DNA from: Rachycentron canadum
Lineage: Eukaryota; Chordata; Actinopteri; Carangiformes; Rachycentridae
Length of the DNA stretch: 64,000 bases
Reading direction: 5' to 3'
Assembly: GCA_038496675.1 (NCBI GenBank)
Contig: CM076653.1
Span: 21,194,476 to 21,258,475, forward strand
Positions 46,801-60,300 of this stretch are shown here, in pieces. Every line of letters starts with the position of its first letter. The stretch's first letter is position 1. The translations under genes were made by a program, and so were the position numbers. Under the pieces are notes generated by a model, which was given only the letters and a program-made list of their open reading frames with translations, was not told where the DNA came from and did no database searches.

Positions 46801-49800
46801 GTGCATTAGGAAAAAAATCTTGGATGACCTTGTAGCCAAAGTATTGGGAAAGCTATTGAAAAATTTCACTTTTATTTCTTTAAAGTTGACTTTCTTGAGA
46901 TGTGAGGTTTAAGTAGGACACTGAGTATAATATAATGAGTGTGTTTCTTGGACGAACTTGTTTCTCACACTGGGAGAAATTATAATGAGAATAACTTACT
47001 CTTTCCTCTGTCTCCTGAATTTCTCTCTCTGCATCATAATGATGGAGTTTCTTGCATGTGCTGCTTGTTTCTCACCACATGTAAGGATATCGCTCTCATT
47101 CTATCTTTCTCTCTTTCTCTTTCTTTCAGTCTCCCCCTCTCCCTCTTTCTCTGTGTAGTTCCTGGCAGGGCTACAGTCTATTAAACACACAGACACTGGG
47201 TGCTCCCCCGTGGGCTCATTAGTGAGCTGGCCCGCACGGCCTGGGGAATGCTGGAACAGACCATTCTATTGGTTCCCAGAGGGGTGCCAGAGGATTCATT
47301 ATGTTGTCGTGCTACGTAGTCCCATGGTATTCAATACACAATGTGATGTCCTACATTGGATTAATTGGTAGGTTATTTAAGATATCAGTTATGATTAGAG
47401 TTCCCATGTGGTTGAATAGTGTCTCTAATTTTTGTAAAATGTTAAATAACTGTGAATCACAGCCTGACCATTGATACATTGCTAATGTCAGAATCAAAAT
47501 TTTTCTCACCTCTGAAATGCTCATTTTGTCATGGGCATAAGGTTTCTGCATGAGAGGATATGTACATTATCATGCTGTTATAGCATAGTGCATATGTCGA
47601 TGCAGATGGAATTGAGGTAAATCTTTTCATGAAACTGAAAATAATAGTTAATAATAAATAGGTTAACACCAAAACTGGCAGATTGTCCAGCAGCAATAAT
47701 CTGGCCAGTTTGAAGTAATGCTTATTAGAGTAGATTCTTGTAGTGACTAGCTTTCATGGCAGAAGCCAATTCAGTCATTGTCTATAGAAACTTTTCAAAC
47801 CATTCCTGCTGCCTTATCCACCAAATCCACATCTGCTATCAATCTACACACTGCATTATACTTTTACTTATACTTATACTTTTTTTTTTTTTTTTTGGGG
47901 GGGGGGTGTCAATGTATTTAGCCATATTTTGCAAAATCTATGACTGTTTGAAACATACTGAGCATACAGATGGAGAGCAGAAAAATAGATTGTGCATCCT
48001 GAGTGGATAGAGATACTTATGTTGCAAAATCTGGGTCCATTGTAGATGACATGAGTTCAAGCTGATCAAAGTTGTGTGTGAAGGATCAAACAAAAACCTT
48101 TAACATCCACTTCTTAAACTTACACAGAGTTAGACTGATATTAAAAACACAGATGATAACTAATTGAATTATTGGATTATGTTTATTTAGGTCTCTCTTT
48201 TCTTAAATGCCGTATGTTCCATATATGCACAGATTTGTGCATAGTGCAGTTATTTGTGAAATTTACAACAATTAAGTAAAGTTATAATGGCATTATCTCT
48301 CACCTGCACCACTTTTCAGAATTACCATGAAAATTGTCACAGTGAAATTAATGTTTAAGCTGTTATTATGAACCTTTACCAGAAAATATAGTTAACTGTA
48401 TTTTATGAATAGACTCTATTGTATCTCATATCTAGGGAGAGTAGCGTCTAAGTGATGTAACACAGTGAAACACAACAATAACCTGACAGAGGCAATCACT
48501 TCTGTTCCACTTCCTGTCTTTCTCCACAATGACTTTACTGGAAAAACTCATTTCCTCAGCCACAGAGATTTCATTAGCCTGGCCCCATTGTCTGTAGGCA
48601 CATACAGTATACACATAAGTATACACAAAAACACTTGCACACCAACTCATATATGCACACACATGCACACATTCACACACCCCAACCTCCCTCTTCTTTT
48701 TGTGTCTAGGTGATGACGGGGGCTAATCTAATTGTGATTGTGTTAGTTCTTTATTCGGTTCTGCCTTTTACTGTATAACATTTTTCAGTTATTGACTTGC
48801 ATTTGTAACTTAATCGATTAGAGGATTACAGTATATACAAGAAAAACATTAGGATGTGCTCTGGTATTAGGTTGCATGTGCACATTAACACAACAGTATG
48901 AAAGCATATCTTTACACATCTTTACATATGTTAGTACAAATACAAGACAGCCACTGCTTTGCTTTTTCTAATATCAAGTATTTGCCCAGGTCCGGTGGCT
49001 GCACGTATTGTGGTACAACAGTAAATTCTTTCTGTCTACATTGTCTGTATGAAGTGTTTCCACTTGTTATTCTCTATCCTAATCCATTTAAAGACTAAGC
49101 TGAGAAGTGTTATTAGATGCAAGCTTTTTAACCTGTGGTCTTGCATCAAAAAAGTTGACTCTAACAACATTTGTCATATGTTGGATCTGGAATACTAGAT
49201 CTGTTTTCAAATTCTTTGAATATTTGGAGGCAAAGATTGTGAATACACGGGAAGTGTTCTTGTGTTATTTTGTTATAGGTGTATTAAGTAGTGTTTTTTT
49301 ACTTAATAGACTATTGTGGACATTGTGATGGCCATGTGTATGATCCATTCAGTGTTGTACTACAAATGGTTCATTTGCTGTGGTAAGAGATGTTGCTCAT
49401 TCTCTATTGAGAAGTGTGAATTGGGTTTTTTAGGTTGGATTAGTGGTCACTATGCCATAGTGAATATAAATGATTCAAATGTGTTTGCCTTTCCATCTTA
49501 CAGGATGATTCCATAGTTCATCATATGGTTGCAAAAATCATAGAGAACATCTCCACCACTGTTTCTGGATCCTCCCACCAGCTGCTTTCAACAGACATAG
49601 GCTCTGCCCTGTGGTACCTGTTCACTCACTCCACTGTGGAGGCTGTCAGAGTCACTGCAATCTCTGTAAGTTCACACACATGAAAACACATACTGACAGA
49701 TACAGTCAAGTATGAATGTATACAAATGTGCATGCAAATGCCACCATGTCTGTAGGTCTTACAAACACAAATACACATCAGACACACACATGGGCAATCA

Positions 49801-52455
49801 AAATACTGTGATTATATCAAGTACTTGATATGAACATGCAAGATGCTTTTACAAATTGAAAAAAAAAGATGTTTTTGTTATGCATAGTTAATGGAAACTC
49901 AAGGATTGCTTGAAATTAATGATTTGTTTGTATTTTGTGATTGCTGATGATAAAAAAAAAAAAACGCATCCCTTTACTTAACACAGATCATGAAAAATAA
50001 TGACCTTCTTATGCTAAATGACAGCAAATAACTTTTTGCAAAACTGGCAACTTTGCTTTACATGTACATTTATTAACTAACAGAGTTCCATATTCTGAAT
50101 CCCCCGCTGGCATTAAGGCACTAACTCCATAACATGAGCAACATCAAGTACAACATGGCATTACAAGGGACTGAGAGCACATGATCCATGGATGACATAC
50201 ATTACCTGTGTTTATGTGTCTATGTGTCTTTATCTGTTTTTCTATGTCTCCAGTCTCTTTCTAGGCTAACCCGGGTGGCCCCTGCAGTCTTCTTGGCAGT
50301 GATTGACACATGTGGCCCTGCAGCCATCTTGCAAGGTGTGGGTGGAGCAGGTGCCAGGGTCCAACAGCACCTTCTCACTGCTATGGCATCTGCCTTAGTC
50401 ACCTCACGCATCCAAACACACCGAGTCACACAGACGAGGGTATGTATGCTGTCTTGCACACCTGCATAATATTCTAATCTAATTTACTGTATATTGCAAA
50501 TTGCCACCATATTGTTTGAAAATTGTTTTTTATTGAAATTGCTATTTAGAGATATTGCCATAGAGCAGGGTTTGATTTTTTGAGACATATATCCACAAGT
50601 GGGCGAAGTGCACAACTCCATTACTTTTACTTTTTTTTGTGTCAACACTTTGTGGTATTGTTTTATATTTACAGAACCCTAATGACTCTGAAACAACCTA
50701 TTAAATGCACTGACTTACTGTAGAACCTGTATAATAAAACGGTTGTGGGTAATGATCAAGGATGTAACAATACGATTTTACAAAGTTTTGATACGTATCA
50801 TTTTCAATATTTGGCTCATCTAGAATGACACGATACGATTCAATGACTTGAAATCGATACAGTAACTTTTTTTTTGCCAAAAAAAATTTAACTATGTCAA
50901 TATGAAATAAATGCCTGGGTACTGGACAGTGCAGGTGAGGATTCCTAGAAGTTTTTCTTGTAAGGGAATCAGGAACAAAAACTTCTAGGAACCCTCACCT
51001 GCACTGTTCTGTATCCAGGTATTTATTTCACAGTGACATTGGTTGAATCAGGGATAAATCAATGAATAATAAATTAACAATATAAATAATAATTAATAAT
51101 AAATTCATTCTAATTAATTTATCCCTGATTCCCTTACATCTCCTTTTTTTGTGTGTTTCCAAATGTCAAATGCAGCTTGAAAATTTCTCACTCTGCTTTG
51201 TTTTGTTGTTTGTCATGCTTAAATACAATGTGCAAATTCTTAGGATTGATACAATCAATTATTTACCTTGAAAATCGGTTTTAAATTGATATATGTCTCC
51301 TGCAAAGGACAACTTGGCGAGTGCCTATCGATGTAGTCGGAGCTTAGGAATATAAATTAATACACTGATGTAGTCAATGAATCATTACAAGCCTAGTTAT
51401 GATACAAAGTCTATGGAAAATGGCCATATGTCATTTGACCAACCATGGCGTAAAAACAGCAACTACTACAGTGTGTCTGTCTAAAAGTTTATCTGGAGTG
51501 AAACAAATATTATAACATACTTTCTCCAGCAAGGTGGTAAATTTTGGTCGTTGTAAACATAACATTTAAAACAAATTAATATTATTATAATGTAAAATGG
51601 ATGTGGATAATGGATAAAATTTCAAACTTGGACTTAAAATAATGCTGCAATTAGGCCACTGCCATGTTCAAACTGAGCTGTTCAGAAAGACAACAGCACA
51701 ACATGACTGACAAGGTAGAAGTTCACTGTGATTGTTTTTTCTCCTGTGACTAACACAGCGAATGGTCTGTCACATAGAAACAATAAGAAGATTAATTCTG
51801 CTAACAAACTGGTCCTTCATAGAAATGTAGTGGGGTAAGTTATAAGGTCTCAAGTGAAGAACAGATACTGGAAAAATATATTGAAGAACAATACTCATGT
51901 AAACTCTGCATATATGTGAGGGATATCACTACTGAAGAAATTTAGACCCAAGGACTGAGGGATGAAAACCTTACTATATAACACCACAACACCAGGAACA
52001 AACAAAACTGGCTTTAAACTCTAAACCTTATGCTTCCCTGCTCTCTCTCTCTTTCTCTCTCTCTCCCTCCCTTTCCCTCTATATCGCTCTCTGTCTCTTT
52101 CCTCCATATAGTTCATGAACTAATGCTGAACTGTGCATGAACTAATTTGTCAGGAATTACTTATTTAATTTTTCATAAGACAGCCCATGTAGTGTGTATG
52201 TGAAGTGCTAATCTTGGTAAGGCAGAGGGGCTAAAATTGATTTGAAGGTTTTTAACTTGGAGTGTAGCATTGGTAATTGACTCTGAACTGAATTTATTTG
52301 CATTGAGCATTTCCAATTTAACACCAGAATACAAACTTAGTACTTCAACTCTACTCTAATTATACACTGATATGCATTCACCCCCAACCAAACCCCCTTC
52401 CCCCTCCCCTGGCACAAAGACAGACAGTCCAAGAGTTTGTTTACACAGAACTCTG

Positions 52456-52543
<88 letters not shown>

Positions 52544-55500
52544 CGCATGCACACGCACACAAATGTACATACACTAATTTGTAGTGTGTGTCAGTATCTG
52601 GGCTAATTGGCTGAATGAAAGCACTGCAGCCTTCCACTTCAGCAAAGCATTATGGGTAGTGGGGAGGGACTTATCAGCTAGGCACACACTACTGGGCTTT
52701 GAAATTAATTAACTTGGTGCGTCTGCCCATAAACATTCATGCATGCACATTCTCACACATTAGTGCTCACACACTCACGCACTGACATACACAGTCAGTG
52801 GTGTATGGTGTTGGTGATAATGATAATGGTAATGAATGTTGGCCAGTCACATTTTTTTCCAACCAGTTACTGCTTCTGAGTTTATGCTGAGTGAATGAGT
52901 GTCTGAAGTAGCTGTAGGCCCACAAGTTTGTGTGTCTGTGTGTATATATGTGTTTGCAGGTGTGTGATAATGTAGAGTCCGAGCTGATTAAGTTTTAGTC
53001 TGATAGTTTGAAGGATTTTCAGAAAATGTTATGTTTTTTTCTTGTCCTTAGGGAAAATGTAATGTTGAATCATTTCTTATTTCTGTGCATACATTATTTA
53101 AATGCAATACAAGTATTGCAGTATAGCATTTTCTGTAGGAAATTTCTCCTCATACTCTGAATCAACCCACTGTGATGGGCTGTTGCCTCATAAACATTTA
53201 GGTGTTACTCTGCAGCCTTAATAGAAAAGGCACCATAATATCCCCAAAAGTAAAACAAGGCAGACAAGATGTGCCTAATACAACAGTTACCTCACACCAG
53301 CAAGCCTATCCCCCTTACACCAAAGCAGTATACATAAACAAAAACAAAAACTAGACATGAAACAACAAACATTTGTAAAATACCAATACAACCTACCCAA
53401 ATATCCAAACATCCACATAGTTGACTTGTATTTGAATAGTATAGTATTTTGGACTATACAGCAGCAGAAACATACATAACCAGTCTCAGGAAGACTTTAC
53501 TTTATTCATTTGTGTTTGTGTCTTGTAGGATTTGGTGTTGAAGGTGCTGCGCTGTCTAGAGAGTCCGTCCACAGTAACAAGAGCCAAAGCATTACTACTA
53601 CTGCTGCTACTAATACAGGACAACTCACACACACTGCTTTACTGCTGTCAACACAGGTAAATACACACTTTATCACACCCACACAGATGCACACACAGGC
53701 ACTCACATATTGAGACAAGTGGAAGTCTGTAATACATATATATAAAACTAGGTTAATAGCTAGAAAGTAGCTTGCATTTGGTCTCTTACTGCGACCAAGC
53801 ATTTATCTATGACAATTGATTGAATCTTATGTCTCAGTTAATTATAAATTCTATAATTGTATGCTCTAACAATAACCAGATGTTATATGAGAGATAAGTG
53901 GTTGATCCATCGAGTTTACTAGGGAGGATTAAGTAAGTTTGAAATATTACTTCATTTTGTTGATTAAAGGGTTACACTCTTTTTAACTGTACCGTAACAT
54001 AGTAATAACATGTTGATGCTGCTTGAGGGTGGTTTGTCTGTTTAACTATTATCTTACTGCATAGCTTAGCGCATCGTCTATTACCTGTACTGAGATTTGG
54101 ACAAGTGAAGATGATTACTAACCCCACTCAGTCTGTCAGACCACTGGCTAATTAGTTTCTCTAGAAGGCAGTTGCTCACACACAGACTGAACTGTCAGAG
54201 AACAAACAAATGGCATTTGCGAATTCCATATCAGGGTGGGGTTCCCCTTTAATTATTTAGCTGTTCAGTGTGTGTTCTCTTATCCTGCTACGCTGTCACT
54301 AAAAATAAATCCCCTCTTCAATTTAAATATTGGTGAGCCAAACCAAAATTATGTTCCAAGTTTTTGTCTTTGTGAAATTGTTCATTTTAAAGAAATTGGC
54401 ATTTGCTCTAACTGTCACAACTAATCGGCATAAGTCAGTTGATGTACATTGGATTTGCTGTTTCAGTTTGTTTTTTCACATTTATTCCTTTTGCTTGTGC
54501 TAAAACTAAAAAGAATATTTTGTTGAGAAATCTACAATCAATACCCAATAATGACAAAGCAAAAGGCACATGAAGGTCTATGGCACTTGAAATTTAATTC
54601 AGGTCCCTCCCATTTCTCTTCCTCATCGTGATGTTTTTTGCACATTGATTGGAGTGTGTGGTAAATTCAATTGATTGGACATTATATGGAAAGGCACGCA
54701 CCTGGCTTTATAAAGTCTCACAGTTAAGACAAGATTGTGTTGAGGAGGCCACAGACTGAGACAGGATTCATCTTCCATTATTTTTAAACAGAAAAGTTTA
54801 GAACACTTATAAGCATTTTGGGAGAGCAGAGGCATAGCATAATTTACATAAATTAACATTAATTTGGACATGTAATACGACAAACAGATAGATAATCAAA
54901 CCAACAAATCTGACCATATATGCCATGCATTGAATGATTTATCTTGAGGTACATACATCACATCCAACACAGTAATCTGTTATTTAAAGCTGACTGCTTT
55001 TAGAAGGGAGACTTCCTTCATAAAAATTCTGCCTGGGGTTGTTGGCAGGCAGTTGTACTCTATGTAACCTTTGCGTTAACTAGCACAGCAGTCGTGGGAA
55101 TGATAATATAAATGTATGTACCCTGGACATTCAGTTTATGCTGCTGCATGTTGTAATTTTACTGGAACTTCAAATGGTTCATTAAAGCTGGTTGTCCTGT
55201 GTTTCACCCCACACTAACTTGTAATGCAGCTGTGAATGTGCATTTCTCATATAATCAAATGCATATGTATGATATATACACCCAATTCCCCAGGCAATTT
55301 ATGACCAGTTGGTATTTCAGTTTGAAAAAGATGCCCTAGATTACTGACATATGGATCCTTATGATGGTCCCTCCCTTTGTCTCTTCTCTTTTTCTTTCTG
55401 TTTTTCCCCTCTCTTTTTAATTTTTTTTTTTTTTCAGTTTTCCTTTCTATTGAAATGCCTCTCTCTTTCAGTCTAATTCATGAACTACCTGATTAACCTT

Positions 55501-57335
55501 TCCATAAGAGTAAGAGTAAGCTTAGTGTGTGGCATTCATTCTACATAAATATATAACAATATAAGTACTCAGTATTTATTGAGTTTATTCTTCATACTGT
55601 GAAATATGAAATTTTCATGTTTTTTGTTTATAAAGCTGGTCTAGGTGCTATATAAATACTGTGAAAATATCAGCATGCTCAATCATGGAAGAAATACACA
55701 CAGCCTGCATTCAGAAACTGTGCCATAAAACAAACTGTTAGGACTTCTGTAATTTTGAGATGTCACAGCAAAACAGTCACTCTCCTCACCTATGCCCCAA
55801 GAAAGTAGATACTATAATTTTATTCAATCTCTGTTTAGACTTTTTATTAGTGTTTTGTTTTGCCTCTTCACCAGTCTTTTCAGCTTTTAATCTTTTTAAC
55901 ACAATCCTTAACCCACCAATGGATTACGTTTATCTTTCCATTTCAAGTTTTTCATTTTATCAGCTGTGTTATTTTATGAGCTACACTTCGATTGAAAACC
56001 AGCTATTATTCAGGGTGTATGTTTGGACTGCGGTTTTGCTTACTCACAGTTAAGGGATGATATCTACTGCCTGGAGTCAGAGCTCTGAAATAAAAGATAA
56101 GCTTCTTGACAGTTAGCTGCTGCCCAGGCAAAGTATATTTCCACTTTAATTTTCCCACATATGCACCCACACTGCCTTCACAGGTAGACCTTCCCTCCAT
56201 GCATTCATCTTATCATCACTACTGGTCTTTTGTCAGCAGTCCAAATCAATCCCATTCAAAACATCACATGGTCTGGTGGTGACCATTGGTTAGAGGGCTC
56301 CTTCCATTTGCCATATTCCTCTTTTCCTGTCCCAGCTTGTTGATCATCCATTTCCATGAAGTCCCCAATAGTCTCATATGTATGGTGACGTGTGCTCCCC
56401 TGGCAGGCCTCAACATACACTGACACTGTATTGGCCTGTCTGGAAGGTCTAGCATTGGATTGCAATTGACCTGGATGCCTCAACGCTGTGGACCATCACA
56501 CTGACCCCACCAAATGATCCAAGGGTTTGCACCAGGATCAGGCCCAAGACTCTAAAGCTCCACTCCAAATCTAGCTGGAGCATGTTAGTCCAATTACCAT
56601 TTCAATTTAACAGTGAGTTTTACCAAGCTACATTAGTAGGGTACAATCACAGATGAAAACAGGCAGCAATAGAAGCTAAACCTCTCCTTGGTTGACTGAC
56701 ACATAACATAGAAATAGCTCCAGAGGGAAGTGTATTTTGAGGAGATGTTAAACTATATTGAGATGGTCAAGTATCTTAGAGAAAAAAAATTGTTTCCAAA
56801 TTTGACTGTCATCTGTTGTCACATTTCCTTTTTGTACAAAATATAAAATATAGTCCATTACTTCCTGCCTAAGCACAATATAGTAAAGAATAATACATTC
56901 TATATACAAATCACAGTATATGCTCTGAAAGTGGGGTACAGAAATAGCATATGGCAGGAAGTGGAAATGTAGTGGCAACAACCTCATTTAGGATCTTTTT
57001 TATTGGACCATTCTCCCTCAGAGACAGCTTTAACACAACCTTTTATACATGACCCTAAAACAGAATGAAGTTGTTTTTATTTCTCACTTCCTCTTCAATT
57101 CTTTTCCTCCATCTGCCTGTCTTTCACTCTCACACACATATACTTCATCTCTCTCCTCTCAGTTACTCTCCCTCTGTTCACTGTGTTTGAGCTGTCAGAG
57201 TTGACCTGCCTGTCTCTCTCCCACCGAGTACTCTGGATGATTCAACCACACGCACAGACACGCGTCTTTCCCTCAGTCCTTCTGTCACCCAGACACGTTC
57301 TTTTTAATTAGCTCCACAGTGGTGTGAAAATGTAT

Positions 57336-57372
<37 letters not shown>

Positions 57373-60300
57373 CGTGTGTGTGTTCGTGTGTTTGTTTTTG
57401 TCTGTGTGAGATAAACTTGTGCAGGCCTCGCTGAGAAAGTGTCAAAATTGCCATTGGGAGTGGAGTGAGATGGCTTTCAACAGACACAGTCACACACACA
57501 CAAAGCAGGCCACTTGTAGGTCAGTTGTATGAGAGTACTTGGTGAGTCTCCCACAGTGACTGACAGAGAGGTGGCAAGTTTGTCTCTATTTAGCAATCTG
57601 GAAAAATGACTGCAAGGCTAACAGAGGAACACACAGGCAGAAGTCTAGCATGGAGACAAATGGGCAGAAAGACGGGAAGCAGGCATAGAGCTGGGTAGAG
57701 TCACACTGGTCAACAACTATTCAGACAGACATACATGTACAGTAGAGAGAAAGGTTTTGTTGAAAATATTAAATCTTGAACCAAATGTTTAATTTCCACC
57801 ATGATGCTGACTTTTTTGGTTTTTAGTCATTTCATAATTATTGGACCACTGGTCTTCTGAGCTTTCAAAGGGGATCTGCTTGACTTGACTTGAGCTTTGC
57901 CACAATTTTATAGCTAGAGGTTTTGGCTAGAGTTCCTTGGACTTCCTGGCTTGGGGTTGCCCTGACATGCCAATTGTGGGACCTTTATATGCTTATCTGT
58001 GCCTATCTAAACTTTTTCTTTAAACTTTTTTTCTATGAATTTACTAAATGTACAATGCACATTTACATACAGTTCTGTTTATTAGGACTCCAGGGCTCAA
58101 GTCAATCAAGTGTCATGGATAATTAAAGTACACAGGATGCACTTGACCAGTTTGTAGTTCCACAGCAAATGATATGAGTAATTTTAAGTTTTCAGTCTTT
58201 AATAAATTTGAAAATATGTCTAAATACATTTTTCAAGTTGAAATTATAAATTATCAAGTGTAGATTGATGGACAAAATGGTAATGTTATTTATCTAGAAT
58301 TTAATCTACGACACAATTAGGTGTGGAAAGACAAATGCGTGTAATTGAAATTATTAATGTAGAAGACCCAGGTGGAGGTGGGACTGAAGGGACTAAACAT
58401 GGCTTTAACATTTTTGATATGCACACCACCTTATCTGAGTGGAATCCCTCTTTCTCCTTCCCCTTATGTGTTTCATGGTTTTAATTGTTTCATTTCGTGT
58501 GTCATTATTAATTAGTACCTATAACATGCAATTAAGGTATTGTTTGGAAGGATTTTTATTCCTAAGTGTCCATCATTATCAACTACACTAGAGAAATTTA
58601 CTTGACTGTGACTGATTGTGAAAATCTTACCAAGTTGATTCTTTGCAATCATTTGAAACAGGTGTATGATTAAATGGTCTTCGAAGATGAGATAAAGTAG
58701 TAATTTGCAGATCTGTTTGAGTAGGCTCAAGGTTAGACTGGAATTGAACATTAATATGACCTAAAGGATTTGTCTTTTTTTGCACATACCCCGATCAAAT
58801 AATAAGTAATAGCAGAAGCTCTGTCAGATACCATTCAGCCATTTTGAGAGTACAAAGAAATACCAAGTTCACAATCCTCAAACCCTCTGCACAACTGCAA
58901 CCATAAATCTTTGAATCAATATTTGTTGACTAATGTGACCTCTCTGAATCCCTCTGCATGGGTCTGCATTTATTCTTGCTTTTGCTTGTGTGTGTCCCGC
59001 TACATGTGTGTGGGTGTTTGTGTGTCAGTAATGAATATCAGTTAACAGTGGTAACCTTTCTGCTCTGCTCTGAGTTTGTGAAAAGAATATTATTGATTAC
59101 TGTTCAATACATGCAGTCTGATGAGAATAAAAATGTCCTCAAACTCTGGGCTAGGCTGTATGTCTCTCCCTTGCCCAGAGTCCCTGCCTAGTCTTTTTTA
59201 TGCATCCAGTCAAAATTCTATTGCTCACTGGCTAGTATCATATTGCTAATATGTCTGCATCACAATCAGTTGAGCAGTAGAAATCAGTGACACACTACAA
59301 ACAGCCAGAGTGAGAAAATAAAAACCAGCATGCTTGATGTATTTGTAATATTACATGCAGATCTGAAAATATTTTTTTTTACTTTGTAACATGCTATGCA
59401 AGTGTGTCTTTCTCTCTAGACTTGTCATGTACCTGGAGAGAGACCTGCGCAAAGCCACACCTCTCAGAGAGAACCCCAGTCAATCAAGATACCTATCTCA
59501 GTGTCTGGACTTAGTGATTGTATATCTGAGTAGCACTGCACCATTGATACTGGGTACAGAATGATACACACACAAAATAACATAACATAATGTAACATAA
59601 CATAATTGTGCATATGCATATTTGTGATTCTGTAAAACTATTTACCACTGACTATTTGTCAAATTAACAGGAAAATGTTTTTGCTGGAATTTTAAAGTAG
59701 TCAGCCATGGTTTATGTTTGTGTAAACCCCATTAGCTCTCTACTATCTTTCCCTCTTATCTTATCCTCGTCTTGTCTCCTATTCTCCCTCTAGAGGATGT
59801 CTTGTGTGCTTTGAGAGATGTGATTGGAAGAAGGCACCCATCTACGGCTCAGAGCAGACAGCTTAAACAAACTTTGCCTACCATGTCTGTAGTACTGGAT
59901 CTCCTTTCATCACAGGTAACTAGGACCAAAAGGAAAAGGAAGGAAAGAATATTTGAATGTTTTAGCATTATTGTTTGCAAGGTTATCTGCTCAAATTTTC
60001 TAAGAATTTACCAATACCTATCACTACCAATACCTATCAAACACAGCCTTCCCCATCTATTTTGCAAGTCAATTATTTAAAATTATTTCATTAACCACAC
60101 GTTTGTAGTCCTTTTATTGAAGGCCAGGTGTGTGGGCCTGTTTGTGTGTGGGCCTGTTTGTGGATAATAAAACCCTGCTCTTTTCTGTTAGTTGACTCAT
60201 GACTGGATCTCTGATTGATTGTGTGTCTTTTCACAGGTCTTTCGATCTCAAATTGTCACTGAAGAGTTTTTGGCTCAAATTGGATTGCTGCTTGTAAGCA

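Larger units (their letters stand above)
37640..49503 (+). other. ulk4: ulk4 intron 18 (11.9 kb, the longest seen)
   Basis: Contains (CA)n arrays at 37.85 and 40.45 kb, a hAT-ended element enclosing Tc1-like debris at 38.3-39.9 kb, a hAT-like end near 45.0 kb, a common fish repeat at 45.3 kb, and G and T homopolymers. No exon is recognised. Confidence 0.6.
50440..53528 (+). other. ulk4: ulk4 intron 20 (3.1 kb)
   Basis: Holds the hAT-like element with internal foldback at 50.76-51.40 kb, a 40-unit GT array at 52.5 kb and a CT-rich patch near 52.05 kb. No exon is recognised. Confidence 0.6.
53657..59419 (+). other. ulk4: ulk4 intron 21 (5.8 kb)
   Basis: Contains two decayed Tc1-like 5' ends in opposite orientation (54.5 and 57.9 kb) and a GT array at 57.3 kb. 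A GC-richer stretch at 56.25-56.6 kb has an unrecognised minus-strand open frame. No ulk4 exon is recognised. Confidence 0.6.
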
